From: Sipunculus nudus
Taxonomy: Eukaryota > Annelida > Sipuncula > Golfingiida > Sipunculidae
NCBI GenBank assembly: GCA_026874595.1
Contig: CM049310.1
Location: forward strand, 84,483,056-84,547,055
DNA length: 64,000 bases
Reading direction: 5' to 3'
Below, in pieces: positions 37,801-48,825 of this stretch; positions within the stretch are counted from its first letter, which is position 1; each line of letters starts with the position of its first letter. The notes beneath the pieces are model-generated. The model did no database searches. It was not told the origin of the DNA and worked only from the letters and a program-made list of their open reading frames with translations. The position numbers and the translations under genes were made by a program.

Positions 37801-39058
37801 TAGCACTCCTTCTCGTGACAAAATAATAGATGAAATGTAATGTTAACATAGGATATATAATAAAAAAATAGTTCAATGCTCAATATTTAAACTAATGGTG
37901 GTAAAGTATGCAAAACTTAGAAAATGTCAATAGTTTAAAAGTTTTAATTAAAACCAGTAAAAGGAAACTACAGTAGCTCTAATTCAGGATGCAAAATCAA
38001 CTGAGATCAATTTATAGATTATTTATATTATTCAAATCTAATTAATTTACAACTGACACAAAAAATTCACAGTAAAATAAATGCAAAAACAGTCATATTT
38101 TTTCTGTTTAGACACTGTTTAGACATGTATTTCATTATCTTTACTTTTTTTTCAAGAAATTAAAACTTGCCTATATAGTTACATAATAATGCATCTTATA
38201 TGCTACAGATATGGAAATTGCTTGGTAAAATTTGCCTTTTCATCTGTAAACCCTTACCCTGGTCACTCCAGGCACGTCAGGAATAATACTTTACAAGCGA
38301 GAGCTAAGATTATGAATTGCCAATACAGACCTACAAAAATGTGTACAAATCAAAACAAACCATGAATTATTTACAATAAAGAGAACTGTTATATATGTTG
38401 GACCCCCATTCCCATGTCTAAACACTGGCTTCCAGGGCTAGTGGTGCATCTGTGCATACATTATAATATTTGTTGTACAAATAATTAATCTAATCAATTT
38501 ATGGACCCACCCAAGTGATTCGCAGGACACAGGTCTTGCTTAGTGGTGCAAGTGACCTATGTTCTGTGGCCGAGTCACTGACCAACGAGACCTCATGAGG
38601 TCATCAGATCCCACGTCACAGTGGTCACGAAAAACTTGACCTGAAATGCCCCCGGTCCCCCACACATGCGGACCAAAACAAACCTTCTAACGGCGCATGG
38701 GGCCTTATTTCTTGGCCAAATCCCAAGCTTATCTTACACCGTTGAAAGGGAACAACATATAACAGATGCATCTACAATCGATTCTGGGGTTCAAACTGGG
38801 TAGAGCCTACGATCAGTGTCTAAATAATTAAAGAAACGGAGTGACCCAGGGGTCAAGTCCAAACAAAAATGGCGCAATGACACGAACAGCCATTGGGCTA
38901 ATGTGGGTCAAAAAATAGGCATGCACTTCCCTTGCCAGGCCAAACCCTTGAAAATAAACCATCCCTAAGCAAGATTGAAACCTTAATTCTATCAAAAACA
39001 CGAAATGGGGGAAGAATTATTGCGGGTTTACCCGTGGAAAGCACCTCTGTTACATACC
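34871..39058. other. Non-coding DNA, about 4.2 kb
   Basis: A patch at about 35060-35200 is GC-richer and open on both strands (66 and 115 codons), but neither product is recognisable. The rest is AT-rich. The sequence becomes less AT-rich after 38500, possibly approaching a promoter near 39 kb. Confidence 0.35.
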
Positions 39059-39130
39059 TATAAGTGTAGCGAGATCCAGCAACAGAGCGAGGGCCTACAC
39101 AGGAACGAATGGATGGTCAGCCCCCTCTCC
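39059..39130 (-). other. Candidate minus-strand 5' exon edge
   Basis: On the minus strand ACACTTATAG|gtatgtaac gives a fair donor at the end of a balanced-composition segment. A CRE-like TGACGTCA lies about 300 bp upstream at 39362-39369. This could be a first non-coding exon of the minus-strand gene that owns the exon at 2463-2669. The link is speculative. Confidence 0.2.
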
Positions 39131-39361
39131 TCGCCTTCAAAACATCATAATCCCATCTAGTCATCAGCGATTCCTCGTATATATTCCGTTGATATGCTGT
39201 CTGAGTACGTGAGGACCACGTTTTAGATGTAATATCCACATACACGAGTTAAATCCCTTGAATTTTCGCTCGAAAACACATCAAACACGTACCCTGGTGG
39301 TTTCAGCACACAGTGTTGTTATTGTAACCTTCATTTGCATACTGCCTAAATAAGGACAACC

Positions 39362-39369
39362 TGACGTCA
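39362..39369. promoter_or_regulatory. CRE-like TGACGTCA
   Basis: The palindromic octamer recognised by CREB/ATF proteins lies in less AT-rich DNA, upstream (minus direction) of the candidate donor at 39059. A single octamer may occur by chance. Confidence 0.25.
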
Positions 39370-39479
39370 AGGCATGTGCACGCTATCGCCATCTACCGAT
39401 GCACGGACTAAACAATATTTCCACAGCCAGTGCATCAAATTTACCTAATTACATAGGCCTAATGAAGTTGGCTTCATAT

Positions 39480-39725
39480 TCGCGAGGTTAAAATTTCACA
39501 ATTTCACTTTTTCATTGATTCGCGAAGGTTCCATTTTCGCAATCTCTTAGTGCAGTTATTTACACCGACGAATAATAAAAGCTACAAATTTGCGCAAAAT
39601 CGTGAAGATTGGTTATGTGCAATTCATTTGGCAGATTTTACATCAATTATGCAGTCTCTTTCCTTTTGACTTGCCTTCGATAATTTAGTTTTCGCGAATA
39701 TCGCGAATTTGTAACGTTCGCGAAC
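39480..39725. repeat. TCGCGA-rich dispersed-repeat block
   Basis: Words TTCGCGA, TCGCGAAT and ATATCGCGAAT recur at about 39480, 39520, 39690 and 39718 around an AT-rich centre. The ends resemble each other in reverse orientation. It is probably a small old MITE. Confidence 0.35.
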
Positions 39726-40123
39726 AGGAAAGACAATCACGATTAATATTCTGTAGCCAGGACAACATGACATTCAAGCCTGTTAAAAATAAATTGATTG
39801 GGGCCTGCGAGTCATGATACTCCATAGAAACCCCATTCCAAGGGTCGGAAAAACATATTTGCTGTGTGGGTGGTAGTATTTGACATCAGAGGCTTATATG
39901 GTCGTGTTTTAATTTCTAAATAATAAAGACAAAATGTTGTTTTACAAAATTGGTGGTGCATGGTTACCCTGGCGGGTGACCTGAAGTTTGAAGCAATTTC
40001 GATTGTTCATATCATACTTGTTTTTCCACCAAAATCACATTATTTTTGCTTGCTATTATTTTTTAATTGAATATTTTGTTTATACTTTTTTAAACTTTCT
40101 CACCAAGAACAAGGATATCGTAG

Positions 40124-40269
40124 GACCCCCTCTTCCGCCCACACGTACGCGCACGCGCAGACTTCGAAGACCTGTTAACTCCCCCGAGCTCGCTACGACC
40201 CCCTCTTCCGCCCACACGTCCGCGCACGCGCACACTTCGAAGACCTGTTTACTCCCCCGAGCTCGTGAC
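40124..40269. repeat. 73-bp GC-rich tandem duplication
   Basis: GACCCCCTCTTCCGCCCACA begins at 40124 and again at 40197. The two copies differ at a few positions (ACGTACGCG or ACGTCCGCG; GTTAACT or GTTTACT). It contains CG-rich ACGCGCACGCGC, an island in AT-rich DNA. Confidence 0.8.
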
Positions 40270-40706
40270 ATTCAGCTATTTATATCACTTCAACGTAATA
40301 TAGCATATTCTTTCATTTTTTGTATGACAATCTCTCAATCAGTATTTTTTGTAGTTAATTTTTCACAGAAAAAAAAGGAAAATCCTCAGAGTGATCTATA
40401 GTGCACATGTTGATTTAGGAATTGGAAATGATCACCTACAGTTTCCTGTTCATAGGGAAATATATGTACTTCATAGCTTGAAAAACGTTTCTCTAAATGT
40501 GGATATGCTCGGGATATGCTCGTGGTGTCAAATGTGCTTTAAATACTGACGTCTGGCGGGGAGAAAAGAAACTAACTTGTCCCTTGTGTCTCTGCCCCCA
40601 TCAGTCTTCTTTGTCTATAAGACGGACGAACTGGAATATTTAATGTCTTCACAATCGCTTGTCGTTTATAAAAGTCGTATTTTTATTTGCATTTGAAAAT
40701 TACATA

Positions 40707-40708
<2 letters not shown>

Positions 40709-40776
<68 letters not shown>
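40709..40776. repeat. (AT)34 microsatellite
   Basis: 68 bp of uninterrupted AT. Confidence 0.98.
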
Positions 40777-40780
<4 letters not shown>

Positions 40781-40884
40781 TATTCCACATGTTTAAATCA
40801 ACTGATATATGCTTTTAATTATTTTAAGTGCCTGCGCCTATTTGCGTTTCATAGGACCATGACTCCTTACAAAGGATAGCTATT

Positions 40885-41222
40885 TAATTGGGCATTCAGC
40901 TTTGCTGCTCCTGGACTCTCGAACAGTCTACCAAACACGTTGAGAATCTGCTCTAACGTATCAGAATTTAAAACAAATTGAAAACTCACCTATTTGCTGA
41001 GTTCTACTACTTTGGTCATTGACACTTTATTGAACCTGGCCTTTTTTAATCATCTTAGTCTTTATTCATAATTTATTGGATTGTCTGATTTATTTTTACT
41101 GTTCATACTTAGTTATCATTGTATCACCTTTTATATTTATCAGCGTTTTAGAGCATGCATAGCATGGATTTTACGCTTTATGAAATAAATTATTATTATT
41201 ATTTTTTTAATTTTTATTATTA
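40885..41222 (+). mobile_element. 3' end of a truncated non-LTR retrotransposon
   Basis: From 40892 the + frame reads AFSFAAPGLSNSLPNTLRI and then FKTN-stop-KLTYL, matching the typical C-terminus of CR1/L2/Jockey-type ORF2 proteins (AF..AAP.LWNSLP, F.. KLKT.L). The frame then decays, RACIAWILRFMK being followed by a stop. The tail is a TTATTATTATT run, typical of such elements. The 5' part is absent and one TGA interrupts the frame, so it is dead. Confidence 0.7.
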
Positions 41223-41359
41223 TTTGCATTTACAGCATTCGGCTATTGTGTGATTTGACTAAGTTCTGGTCAAAGTCCATAAATCCTAGAGACTGGATAT
41301 GCACACACGCAATTATATTTGAAAATTATGTACATGCTGCATTTTAATCATGCATTACT

Positions 41360-41475
41360 ACTGCTGCTGCTGCTACTACTACAACTACTACTACTACTAC
41401 AAATACTACTACTACTACAATATTAAAAAAATAATAATAAACTATAATAATTATATTAATATTATACAATATTTT
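41360..41475. repeat. (CTA/CTG)n and A/T-rich trinucleotide tract
   Basis: Imperfect ACTACTACT and TGCTGCTGC triplets followed by AATAATAAT. Confidence 0.8.
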
Positions 41476-42194
41476 TGAAAACCCCATTTACTTGGGTTCA
41501 TTTGCAAATTTGTGTTCAGTTTCATGTTTCTAAGATTTCCTTACGATTTGTCTATGAAGACTGCACAGTATCCGTTATTATTTCTACGTGAACATCGGAG
41601 GGCACAACCCCGTAGGACGGGGAGGCTAATAGGGGTTGACAAATTTACTTCTAAATTCATATTTAGGTAAAAATTAATTGTGGGTTGACCTACAAAGGTC
41701 GCTCGGAGTGCAAGACCATCGATTTCAATATTTTTTTGTCTCTTCTGTCAATTCCGTTTGCGCTAGAATTCCAATATTATTGAACCTTTTTTCCCCGAGG
41801 TCGTACTTTCCATATGTCCAAAATATAATATATATAGAAAATTGGAAGGAAGGTTTTAAGGTGACATATATTAATATACACAATACAAAAGGTTTTGAAA
41901 AACATATAATCGATTTCGCGTAGTAGAAATAAAGTAACCTTTCATGGGCATTCACGTGCATGTCAGTCACTGCATCAGGGCTCTGGGACGGACCAGTCAA
42001 CCAAAAGGTAACTAGTGTACCTGGCGCAAAATATTTGCGATCATTCCCGTTCGTGTTTTTGCGTGTAAGTGTGTGTTTGTGTGTGTGTGTTGACTTTGTT
42101 CACAAAAAACTCAGTCATGAACGGAATGTCATTAATTTGCAAAGCATTTTGTATAAAGGGAAGTGAAGAAAAGATTAGATTTTCGGGGGAAAAA

Positions 42195-42330
42195 GTAGAA
42201 TTTGGTGTTGATCCGGCACAAGGTTCAGATTCAGGAATGTCATCAAGGAATATTCACAAATGTTCAGTCACTTATGCACGCATGGAACTGGGAATATGGG
42301 CCGAATAAGTGAATGCCCACAACTATATGG
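42195..42330 (-). repeat. 'AATAAGTGAATG' dispersed family, partial copy
   Basis: GGCACAAGGTTCAGATTC, CATCAAGGAATATTCACAAA, GTTCAGTCACTTATGCACGC, GGAACTGGGAATATGGGCC and GAATAAGTGAATGC in the reversed family order. Confidence 0.6.
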
Positions 42331-42529
42331 TGTTTGCATGTGTCCGTCAATGTAAATACGTGAGCATATACGTTTAAATCAACACAGGAGCCATTTTCAC
42401 GCACATGGTGTGTGTGAACTCGAAGGCGGGGGGGGGGGGGGGGGGGGGGGGTCCTTGGTAAAATGATGTAAACAAACATCTTTTTTGGGAAGACCTGCTA
42501 GATCCACTGTACAACTATGTATATATCAG

Positions 42530-42562
<33 letters not shown>
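42330..42562 (+). repeat. Dispersed repeat copy with (G)24 and (CA)n
   Basis: Homologous to 18440-18700. It contains a 24-G run at 42428-42451 and ends in a (CA)15 tract at 42532-42562. Confidence 0.6.
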
Positions 42563-42567
<5 letters not shown>

Positions 42568-42974
42568 AACGTGTGTGTATATATGTGTGTGTGTGCATAT
42601 ACGCACACATAACCGTAGAGTATTATAAAAGAATGTGTAACATTTAAAAAATGTGAAATTTTACCAAATTTAACCTGTACACCCTTAACTGACTTTGCGG
42701 GCTGCCTGGCGTTCAATGACATTGTTTCTTTCATTCTTATGAGGAGGAACCCAAAATCTATACATACTGATGTAATACGCCAAACTTCAATTTTTTCAAC
42801 ATCTATTTGATTTCATGCAGATAACCATCGATATAAAGGTACAGATGGTCCATGGGGAGATCGGGGGCGATCTTATAGATCCCCCGGAGAGTAAAACTAT
42901 CGACTCTATATTTTTTTTCTGCCCTAACTGGCCATTAAACTCCAATACGACTAGTTTTCTAGAAATGAACTTTG

Positions 42975-43171
42975 GACCGGCTTTTGTGGCTCAGGGGGAG
43001 AGCACAGGACTCGAAACAAGGGGGATCGTGAGTTCGAATCTCAGCCGAGGCGAAGGCCGTGCCCAACGGCCGTGTTTATCTCACAAACAAGTGCGCCTTT
43101 CGCGGACACCTCGGTGGTATGACCCAGCCATGCATGGGAACGGTTTCCTCAAAAAAAAAAAAAAAAAAAAA
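42975..43171 (+). mobile_element. tRNA-derived SINE, family 1 copy C, with poly-A tail
   Basis: The head has a consensus A box (TGGCTCAGGGG) and B box (AGTTCGAATCT). The body has CACAAACAAGTGCGCCTTTC and CGGACACCTCGG. It ends in a run of about 21 A at 43150-43170. The good Pol III boxes and long A-tail make this the youngest-looking copy. It is not a tRNA gene, as there is no clover-leaf 3' end. Confidence 0.8.
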
Positions 43172-43817
43172 ACTTACCTTTTGTCGGATTAATAATCACA
43201 TGTAACAGATATGCTGGTAATATTTCTTTTCTGCCTTGATCTGAATTTGCAGACTGGCAGTTTTAATTCACACTTTTACTGAATGTAAACAGTAGCGCCC
43301 TCTTTATATGATTAGATGTACTGCGTTTCACTTTCCTTTTCTTTAAAATGAGGCAACTTAGAAGTCTTCAGGAAGGCTCTTTACAGAAATTATGAAGGTT
43401 GTTTTTATCATTTCGAGGATTAAACGAGAATAAAAAATTAACGAGAGAGAGAAATAATTTTCAAATCACGGAAAACAAAAACGCAGGAGGTTTCTTAATT
43501 GTAAAAAAGCTGGTTATGTTTAAAAATGTTCACTTTAGAAACAGTGGGACTTTTTGTTTGTTTGACTAATCATGTACAGTTTATAAACACCAAAAACACC
43601 ACATTTATACAGCATATATCCCCAGGTATGACTATTTAATCTAAACCTGTCATCAATCACTCAGTTCAGGAATTCCTTTCCGCTATCCTGTCATGTGTAC
43701 TCCCCACACATAAATAATAAATGTCAACAAGTTTGTCACTCCACAAGCGTTCTAATAGATGTTAGTATAAATCTTTGTTCAAATTTAGAGGTTTAATTCG
43801 TTTTAACTAATACTTAC
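43172..43817. other. Non-coding DNA
   Basis: AT-rich, no supported feature. Confidence 0.5.
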
Positions 43818-43900
43818 CTGGCGTTGTGGTGGCTGTTATCACGAGGTGTTATGTTTACGGTAATAAACACAGGATTTCCCCGATCTGTATCAGTATTCTG
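43818..43900 (-). other. Candidate minus-strand 5' exon edge
   Basis: The minus strand has a perfect donor CGCCAG|gtaagta (GT at 43817-43816) after balanced-composition sequence. It is one of three donor-like edges on this strand (39059, 43818, 44888) that could be alternative first exons of a minus-strand gene. No coding frame is apparent. Confidence 0.25.
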
Positions 43901-44074
43901 GCATGAAGACCTTTATCTTTCTAGATTAATTCCACAGGTAAAGTCACAATAACACGCTCATTTCTGACGAATCACTAATTCACCTATACAGTTGGTGCCA
44001 ATGCTTTGAAGTTTCGGACTGCGCAACCGGTTATCTGTCTTGCACAAACACACGCATACTCACACACAGATAGG

Positions 44075-44245
44075 AACCTGTCTGAAAGACTACCTTTCTA
44101 ATAAGACAGCCTGTCAATTGGGACCACCCCTGAGTGAACCGAAAGCATTCACATTAGTCAAAACGGACCTATCTAATAAGACCACCTTTGAATTAAGACC
44201 ACTTTTGGCCAGTCCCATGGGTATAGTCTTATTACACAGGTTTCA

Positions 44246-44250
<5 letters not shown>
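44075..44250 (+). repeat. 'AAGACCACC' dispersed family, copy A
   Basis: GAACCTGTCTGAAAGACTAC, then repeated (T)CTAATAAGACCACC-like words, GAACCGAAAGCATTCACATT, TTAAGACCACTTTTGGCCAG and ACACAGGTT. Copies are at 51897 (+) and 60030 (-). This family, with internal repeats of CCTGTCTAATAAGACC, is common in several invertebrate genomes. Confidence 0.65.
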
Positions 44251-44319
<69 letters not shown>

Positions 44320-44367
44320 TAATATTTGTAATAAATTTCTATAATATTAATAATAATAATAATAATC
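44249..44367. repeat. Compound (TA)n(TG)n(AAT)n microsatellite
   Basis: (TA)19 at 44249-44286 runs directly into (TG)15 at 44287-44317. A short gap and (TAA)n follow to about 44367. Confidence 0.95.
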
Positions 44368-44882
44368 ATTGAAATAATAATGAATAATGATGAATAATTA
44401 TGAATAATAATTATAACATAAAAAGAAAAAGTACAACAACAACAGCAACGAACCTACCATTTTAAAAGGGCTATAGGCGTCGACGCCAGATAAGTATCAT
44501 AATTATAACGAATCATATATATAACCCAGAAAAAAAAGAATAAACCGAAATTTATACCACTTAGCAATTCTATCCTCTGTGGTAACTAATACTCAGGGAA
44601 GGGAAAACTGACCTGATCGTCTGTATATAAGCCTCCTGACCTAGCTGACACGGGCGCATTATACTCTAGATGCAAAACAAAGCATGACAACAAATCTTTA
44701 GGTCCACCCAGATTATTTTGTTATACAACACCCTCAAGGCATACGTCATCAAATGAATAAGTCTCAAGAGTTATGTATCAGTGACTTGTCAAGACTTATT
44801 TTCAGCAAGTTATATATAAAGTATGTATTTTAATATTCTCACATAAATGTCTAAATAAACTAAGGTTTTCACTATATATTAA

Positions 44883-44999
44883 CTTACCCTTCGCGTGTAT
44901 GTCGCTTGTACCAAATTTAAGCCTTATTTCGTCTCGTGTTGTAATTACAGTAGAGCTTGACCGTTGGTATGTATACTCAGTGACCGGAACGCTGTAAAT
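44883..44999 (-). promoter_or_regulatory. Promoter/first-exon-like segment, copy A
   Basis: On the minus strand a TATA-like TTTATATAG (about 45025-45033) lies just upstream of this segment, which ends in a strong donor CGAAGG|gtaagtt at 44888. About 117 bp are duplicated at 45533-45651. The spacing fits a TATA-driven transcript starting near 45000. No reading frame is assigned. Confidence 0.35.
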
Positions 45000-45364
45000 C
45001 ACTGACCGCACAGAGCGCACACAACTATATAAACCATGAGAAAGCGAAGGACCGCTTTGATGTCTCAAAGGGGGAGGGGTCTCATAGTCATTATGAGTTG
45101 TTGTACAATGTTTACATACCGGTGTTCTGTCGCCAAACCCTATATATACCACAGAGCGCGGTTTTCAGTGTCTGCTATCATTAACGGAGATAACTTATCT
45201 CAATAGGCATCTCGGTGACCGACGCGGCTTTAAATCATAACCTGGAAAGTAGTCATTATTGGAACAACCCCGACAGTTTTACAGCGACGGCAATTAAGGA
45301 AACACCTAATATTATGGCTTTACATTTTTATACATTTACATGTGTCACACTATAAACTTCACAG

Positions 45365-45368
<4 letters not shown>

Positions 45369-45413
<45 letters not shown>
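45369..45413. repeat. (AT)n microsatellite
   Basis: About 45 bp of AT between the two copies of the promoter-like segment. Confidence 0.95.
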
Positions 45414-45414
<1 letters not shown>

Positions 45415-45532
45415 TTTACTATATAAATATGCTTATACATATAAATTCATAGTTAATTTATAATTTAAGTCATGTACACACACACACACATATATATATA
45501 TACACCAAACTAAGGATATACATTATAAATTT

Positions 45533-45651
45533 AATTACCCTTCAGGTGTATATCACTGGTTCTTAAGTGAAGCCTTATTTTCGTCTCGTGTTATAATTTC
45601 AGTAAAGCTTGACCGTTCTTATGTATACCCAGTGACCGGAACACCATAAAT
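45533..45651 (-). promoter_or_regulatory. Promoter/first-exon-like segment, copy B
   Basis: Matches copy A through TTCGTCTCGTGTT.TAATT.CAG, AGCTTGACCGTT..TATGTATA and CAGTGACCGGAAC. It also has a TATA-like TTTATATATATTTA upstream (45648-45660), but its donor is weakened to gtaatt. It could be an alternative promoter or a dead duplicate. Confidence 0.35.
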
Positions 45652-45989
45652 ATATATAAACCAACTTAGGTTTTACAAAGAAAGAAGTGAATGTATTTTG
45701 GAGTACTTCCAAATGTTGCTTGACTCTCAAGATTTTAGCTGAACCAGTGTGGTTATTAATAATAATAAAAATACAAACCATACTTAGTTTTTCAAACAAG
45801 AACAAAATAGTCCGTTGGTTTATTCGTGATCATAAACATACGAACAAAACTGAAAAAAAACTTTACCATTTTGCTTGTCTATGTAGCATTATTAATGTTG
45901 AACCAGTGTATTCAGTAAAAATGTTTCAGTTGGAATTGCTTGATTTATCCATTATAACATAATACAAAAGTAATGTAAATGGTTGACAC

Positions 45990-46420
45990 CTTTTGAAAAA
46001 GACTAGCTGTGTGTGGGTTCTTGTACACAAGCTTTCGGGTGCTCGGCCCCCTTCCTCAGGTGTAAATGGAGCTGTTCCTCAGGTAGCTGTTCCCAGTATG
46101 GTTCATTTGGACAGGATTATGGCAAAGCTTGTCGGGTCTATTGTTAAGTTGTGTCGGTGCTGAATTTGGGGATTGGTGGATTAGTGATCATGATTTCCAG
46201 GTAGCAGGTGTCCAGTGAAGTGGTTACTGATCCTTAAAAGCAAGGGAGTGTTCCAAGTTTTCAATTGTTGTGTTGTGTAATGGTGTAAAAATAAAAAAAG
46301 TAATACACCTACTTCGCGTATATATTTCTTTATTCAAGTTAGTTGGTGGCAGATGGTTTGAAGTCGCGTGAACTTGTGTCTTTCTCATGAAATTGCTACC
46401 CACACGCACATCGACACCAG
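45990..46420 (-). mobile_element. Possible Penelope-like element remnant
   Basis: The minus-strand frame near 46010-46070 reads FTPEEGGRAPESLCTR, like the 'TPEEG' motif found beside Penelope-type elements in animals. The rest of the block is not clearly coding. Weak evidence. Confidence 0.25.
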
Positions 46421-46559
46421 AGATTTATTATGTTACAAAAGCCCGACTCATTGAGGGGAATTGTTGACTACTTTATGTGAGAATATTTTATTATTAGAAA
46501 CCGGCTGTACTTCTAGTCTGGACATGTACATGAAGTCATGCACATCACTCAAAGTACTT

Positions 46560-47065
46560 AAATTAAAGGGTCCAATCATCTATCTGACCTTTTTTACTGA
46601 AGGTTATCCCTCGGAGCTTTTATAAAAATAGACCAGAAAACGTGGATATCACCACACACAGCCTGTTTTTTTATTATATTATGGTTTTTATAATATGTGG
46701 GGCCAGCCAAAATAACCGAAGCAAATTCAACAAGGGTATCTGTCAGCAAGTCAGATAGGCCAGAGCTTTGCAAATGGCGTTTTGCAAAAAGTGACCTTTT
46801 TACCTCCGCATATATGCAACACACCACCCTAAAAGTGACCTTTTTACCTCCGCATATATGCAACATACCACCTTAGGTTACATGTTTTTCCCGTTTGTTA
46901 ACATTACTATGTTTACAAACCTTTTTTTATAAACAAGTTCATACATTCTTCATCGAGGCCTTTTAAGAACTTTTCATAACCAGAATTACTTTTAGATAAT
47001 TAATACAGACACAGAGGGAGCCACATATATTCTTTTTGAAAAGGTAGGTGAATGGGCACCTTCAA
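46560..47065 (+). repeat. Dispersed ~480-bp repeat, copy A, with 44-bp duplication
   Basis: Shares ordered words with 54570-55035: 'AAAGGGTCCAAT' or 'AAAGGGGCCTAT', 'ATAGACCAGAAAA', 'GTGGGGCCAGCC', 'TTCAACAAGG', 'CAGCAAGTCA', 'TAAACAAGTTCATAC', 'AAAAGGTAGGTGAAT'. Here GTGACCTTTTTACCTCCGCA is tandemly duplicated at 46791 and 46835. Confidence 0.6.
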
Positions 47066-47204
47066 AGAAAAAGAGACATATCAGTACCCCTTAACCAGTG
47101 CAAAATTACATATAAACACTATATTATGTAGGCACAGTGGGGTCTACAGTCAGCATAGCCAAAACTGATGTTGAATCCACGACGAGGGGTGCATGGAGGT
47201 ATAG

Positions 47205-47227
47205 GAGAGAGAGAGAGAGAGAGAGAG
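47205..47227. repeat. (GA)n microsatellite
   Basis: 23 bp of GA. Confidence 0.95.
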
Positions 47228-47422
47228 TAAGGGGGTATGGTGTAGATACGTTCTGAAAGTTGGTAATGACTATATTGGTGCAATACTTGTACTTATGCTT
47301 CCCAAAGAAGAAACCACTCGTCACTTGGCGCCATCTGGTGGCAATGTGAATAAATATCATGTATGAGATTACGTTAGGCCCACAGTTACCGACAGCACAC
47401 AAAAATGTAACGATATAATAAA

Positions 47423-48293
47423 GGAAGTGGCTAAACAGCCGGCAGGGTGCCGGCAGTTTGGTCCACAGGCTAAACAGCCGGCAGAGAATACTGACCTTGC
47501 CCTTGAGTCTATAGCCCACTGGCTGAACTGTTGGCAAATGAATGTAACATTGTATGCTCTATTTCAGTGTGATTCTCTGTACTTTTCCTTATCATTTTGA
47601 CAATGAGCTGACAATATAGTGCTTACTTACCAAATTAGATATTTTGATAGCCTTTTCTTAAGAAATGCTATTTGGTGTGGATATTTCTTGCATCATCTCA
47701 CAACACAATAGCTAGGCTCAGCAACGTTAACCGGGTAATTTTGTGATTATACCTTTGATCAAGTAATTAGCTAATCCTTTGGCCATTAATTTGACATAAC
47801 CTGAGTTTGTTTTCACATAGGCCTACTAATTATTTGTTTGCTCATTAACACACTAGTGTATAAACTATAAATAGTCTCTGGACACACATTCACATTTCTT
47901 ATATATTTTTATGATAAAATCTATAAACTATCCTGTAAATATTACGATTTTTATCAGAAAATTTATATAAAAGTATCCTGTAAATATCACAAATGTGTAC
48001 TTTTAATACCTACTCATTATTACTCAACATACTTATTAGATATAGACCAGCAAAATTGATAATTTGATAAGTCATCACTATATTTCCAGCTCATTGTCCA
48101 AATAATAATGATAATGGAAAGTACAGAGTATTAGTATAACACTGAAATAGACTGAAATAGTCTTAATAGAGCATACATTAATTTGCCGGCAGTTTAGCCA
48201 GTGGGGTAGACTGCTGGCAAGGTCAATTTCCCTGCCGGCTGTTTAGCCTGTTGACTAAAATGCCGGAACCCTGTCGGTTGTTTAGCCACTTCC
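47423..48293. mobile_element. Long-TIR MITE, 871 bp, perfect 9-bp target duplication
   Basis: Terminal inverted repeats of about 150 bp begin GGAAGTGGCTAAACA on both ends. The 9-bp direct repeat TATAATAAA lies immediately outside (47414-47422 and 48294-48302). Each TIR contains two close copies of GGCTAAACAGCCGGCAG and a third weaker one (CTGGCTGAACTGTTGGCA). No coding capacity. A 9-bp duplication with long TIRs fits Mutator-like or Merlin-like non-autonomous elements. Confidence 0.9.
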
Positions 48294-48395
48294 TATAATA
48301 AAACTGGTTTGAACAAATAAATGATGGGTATATATACAATAAAAAAAGTGACTACAATAACATTATGTCCGATTTTGTTTATTTCAACAGGGCAT

Positions 48396-48484
48396 TTCAA
48401 ACAGGAACTCGGACTCGGACTTGTACTCGTACTCGGCTTTAGGTAGGGACACGAGTTATCATGCCGAGTCCATCTCGAGTCCAA
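48396..48484. repeat. ACTCGG-rich repeat
   Basis: GGACTCGGACTTG, TACTCGTACTCGG, and the reverse CCGAGTCCATCTCGAGTCC form an imperfect inverted block. A weakly similar GACTCAGACT block lies at 57960-58090. It is likely the end of an old DNA transposon. Confidence 0.35.
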
Positions 48485-48825
48485 AATAAAAACTTATTTC
48501 ACTTATTATAAAGCCTATGCATCAGGTGCTAACCATACTAACAGAATAATAAAAAAATAACACTGTATATACCAAGTTTTGCTTAGCATCAAGGGCTATA
48601 AACGTAATTAACCATTATATGACTTAATTGAATATGTGAACTGATTTAAAACTAATTTTATCTGAAATTATTGATCCTTTCAAATCGTGCTGTACCAACG
48701 GGGTATACATGTAGGGCAACCTGGATTTTTTCCCCACTAACAGCTATTACTGTGGACATTTAAAAACCGAATAAATATTAAGAAATTTAATGATAAAACA
48801 TCAAGAATTTCTTGAGCAATACTAG

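Noticed and set aside
42975-43060. tRNA gene
   Set aside because: A and B boxes are present, but no acceptor stem closes and the body and poly-A tail identify a SINE.
44040-44372. 110-codon plus-strand frame
   Set aside because: It spans a dispersed repeat and a (TA)(TG) microsatellite.
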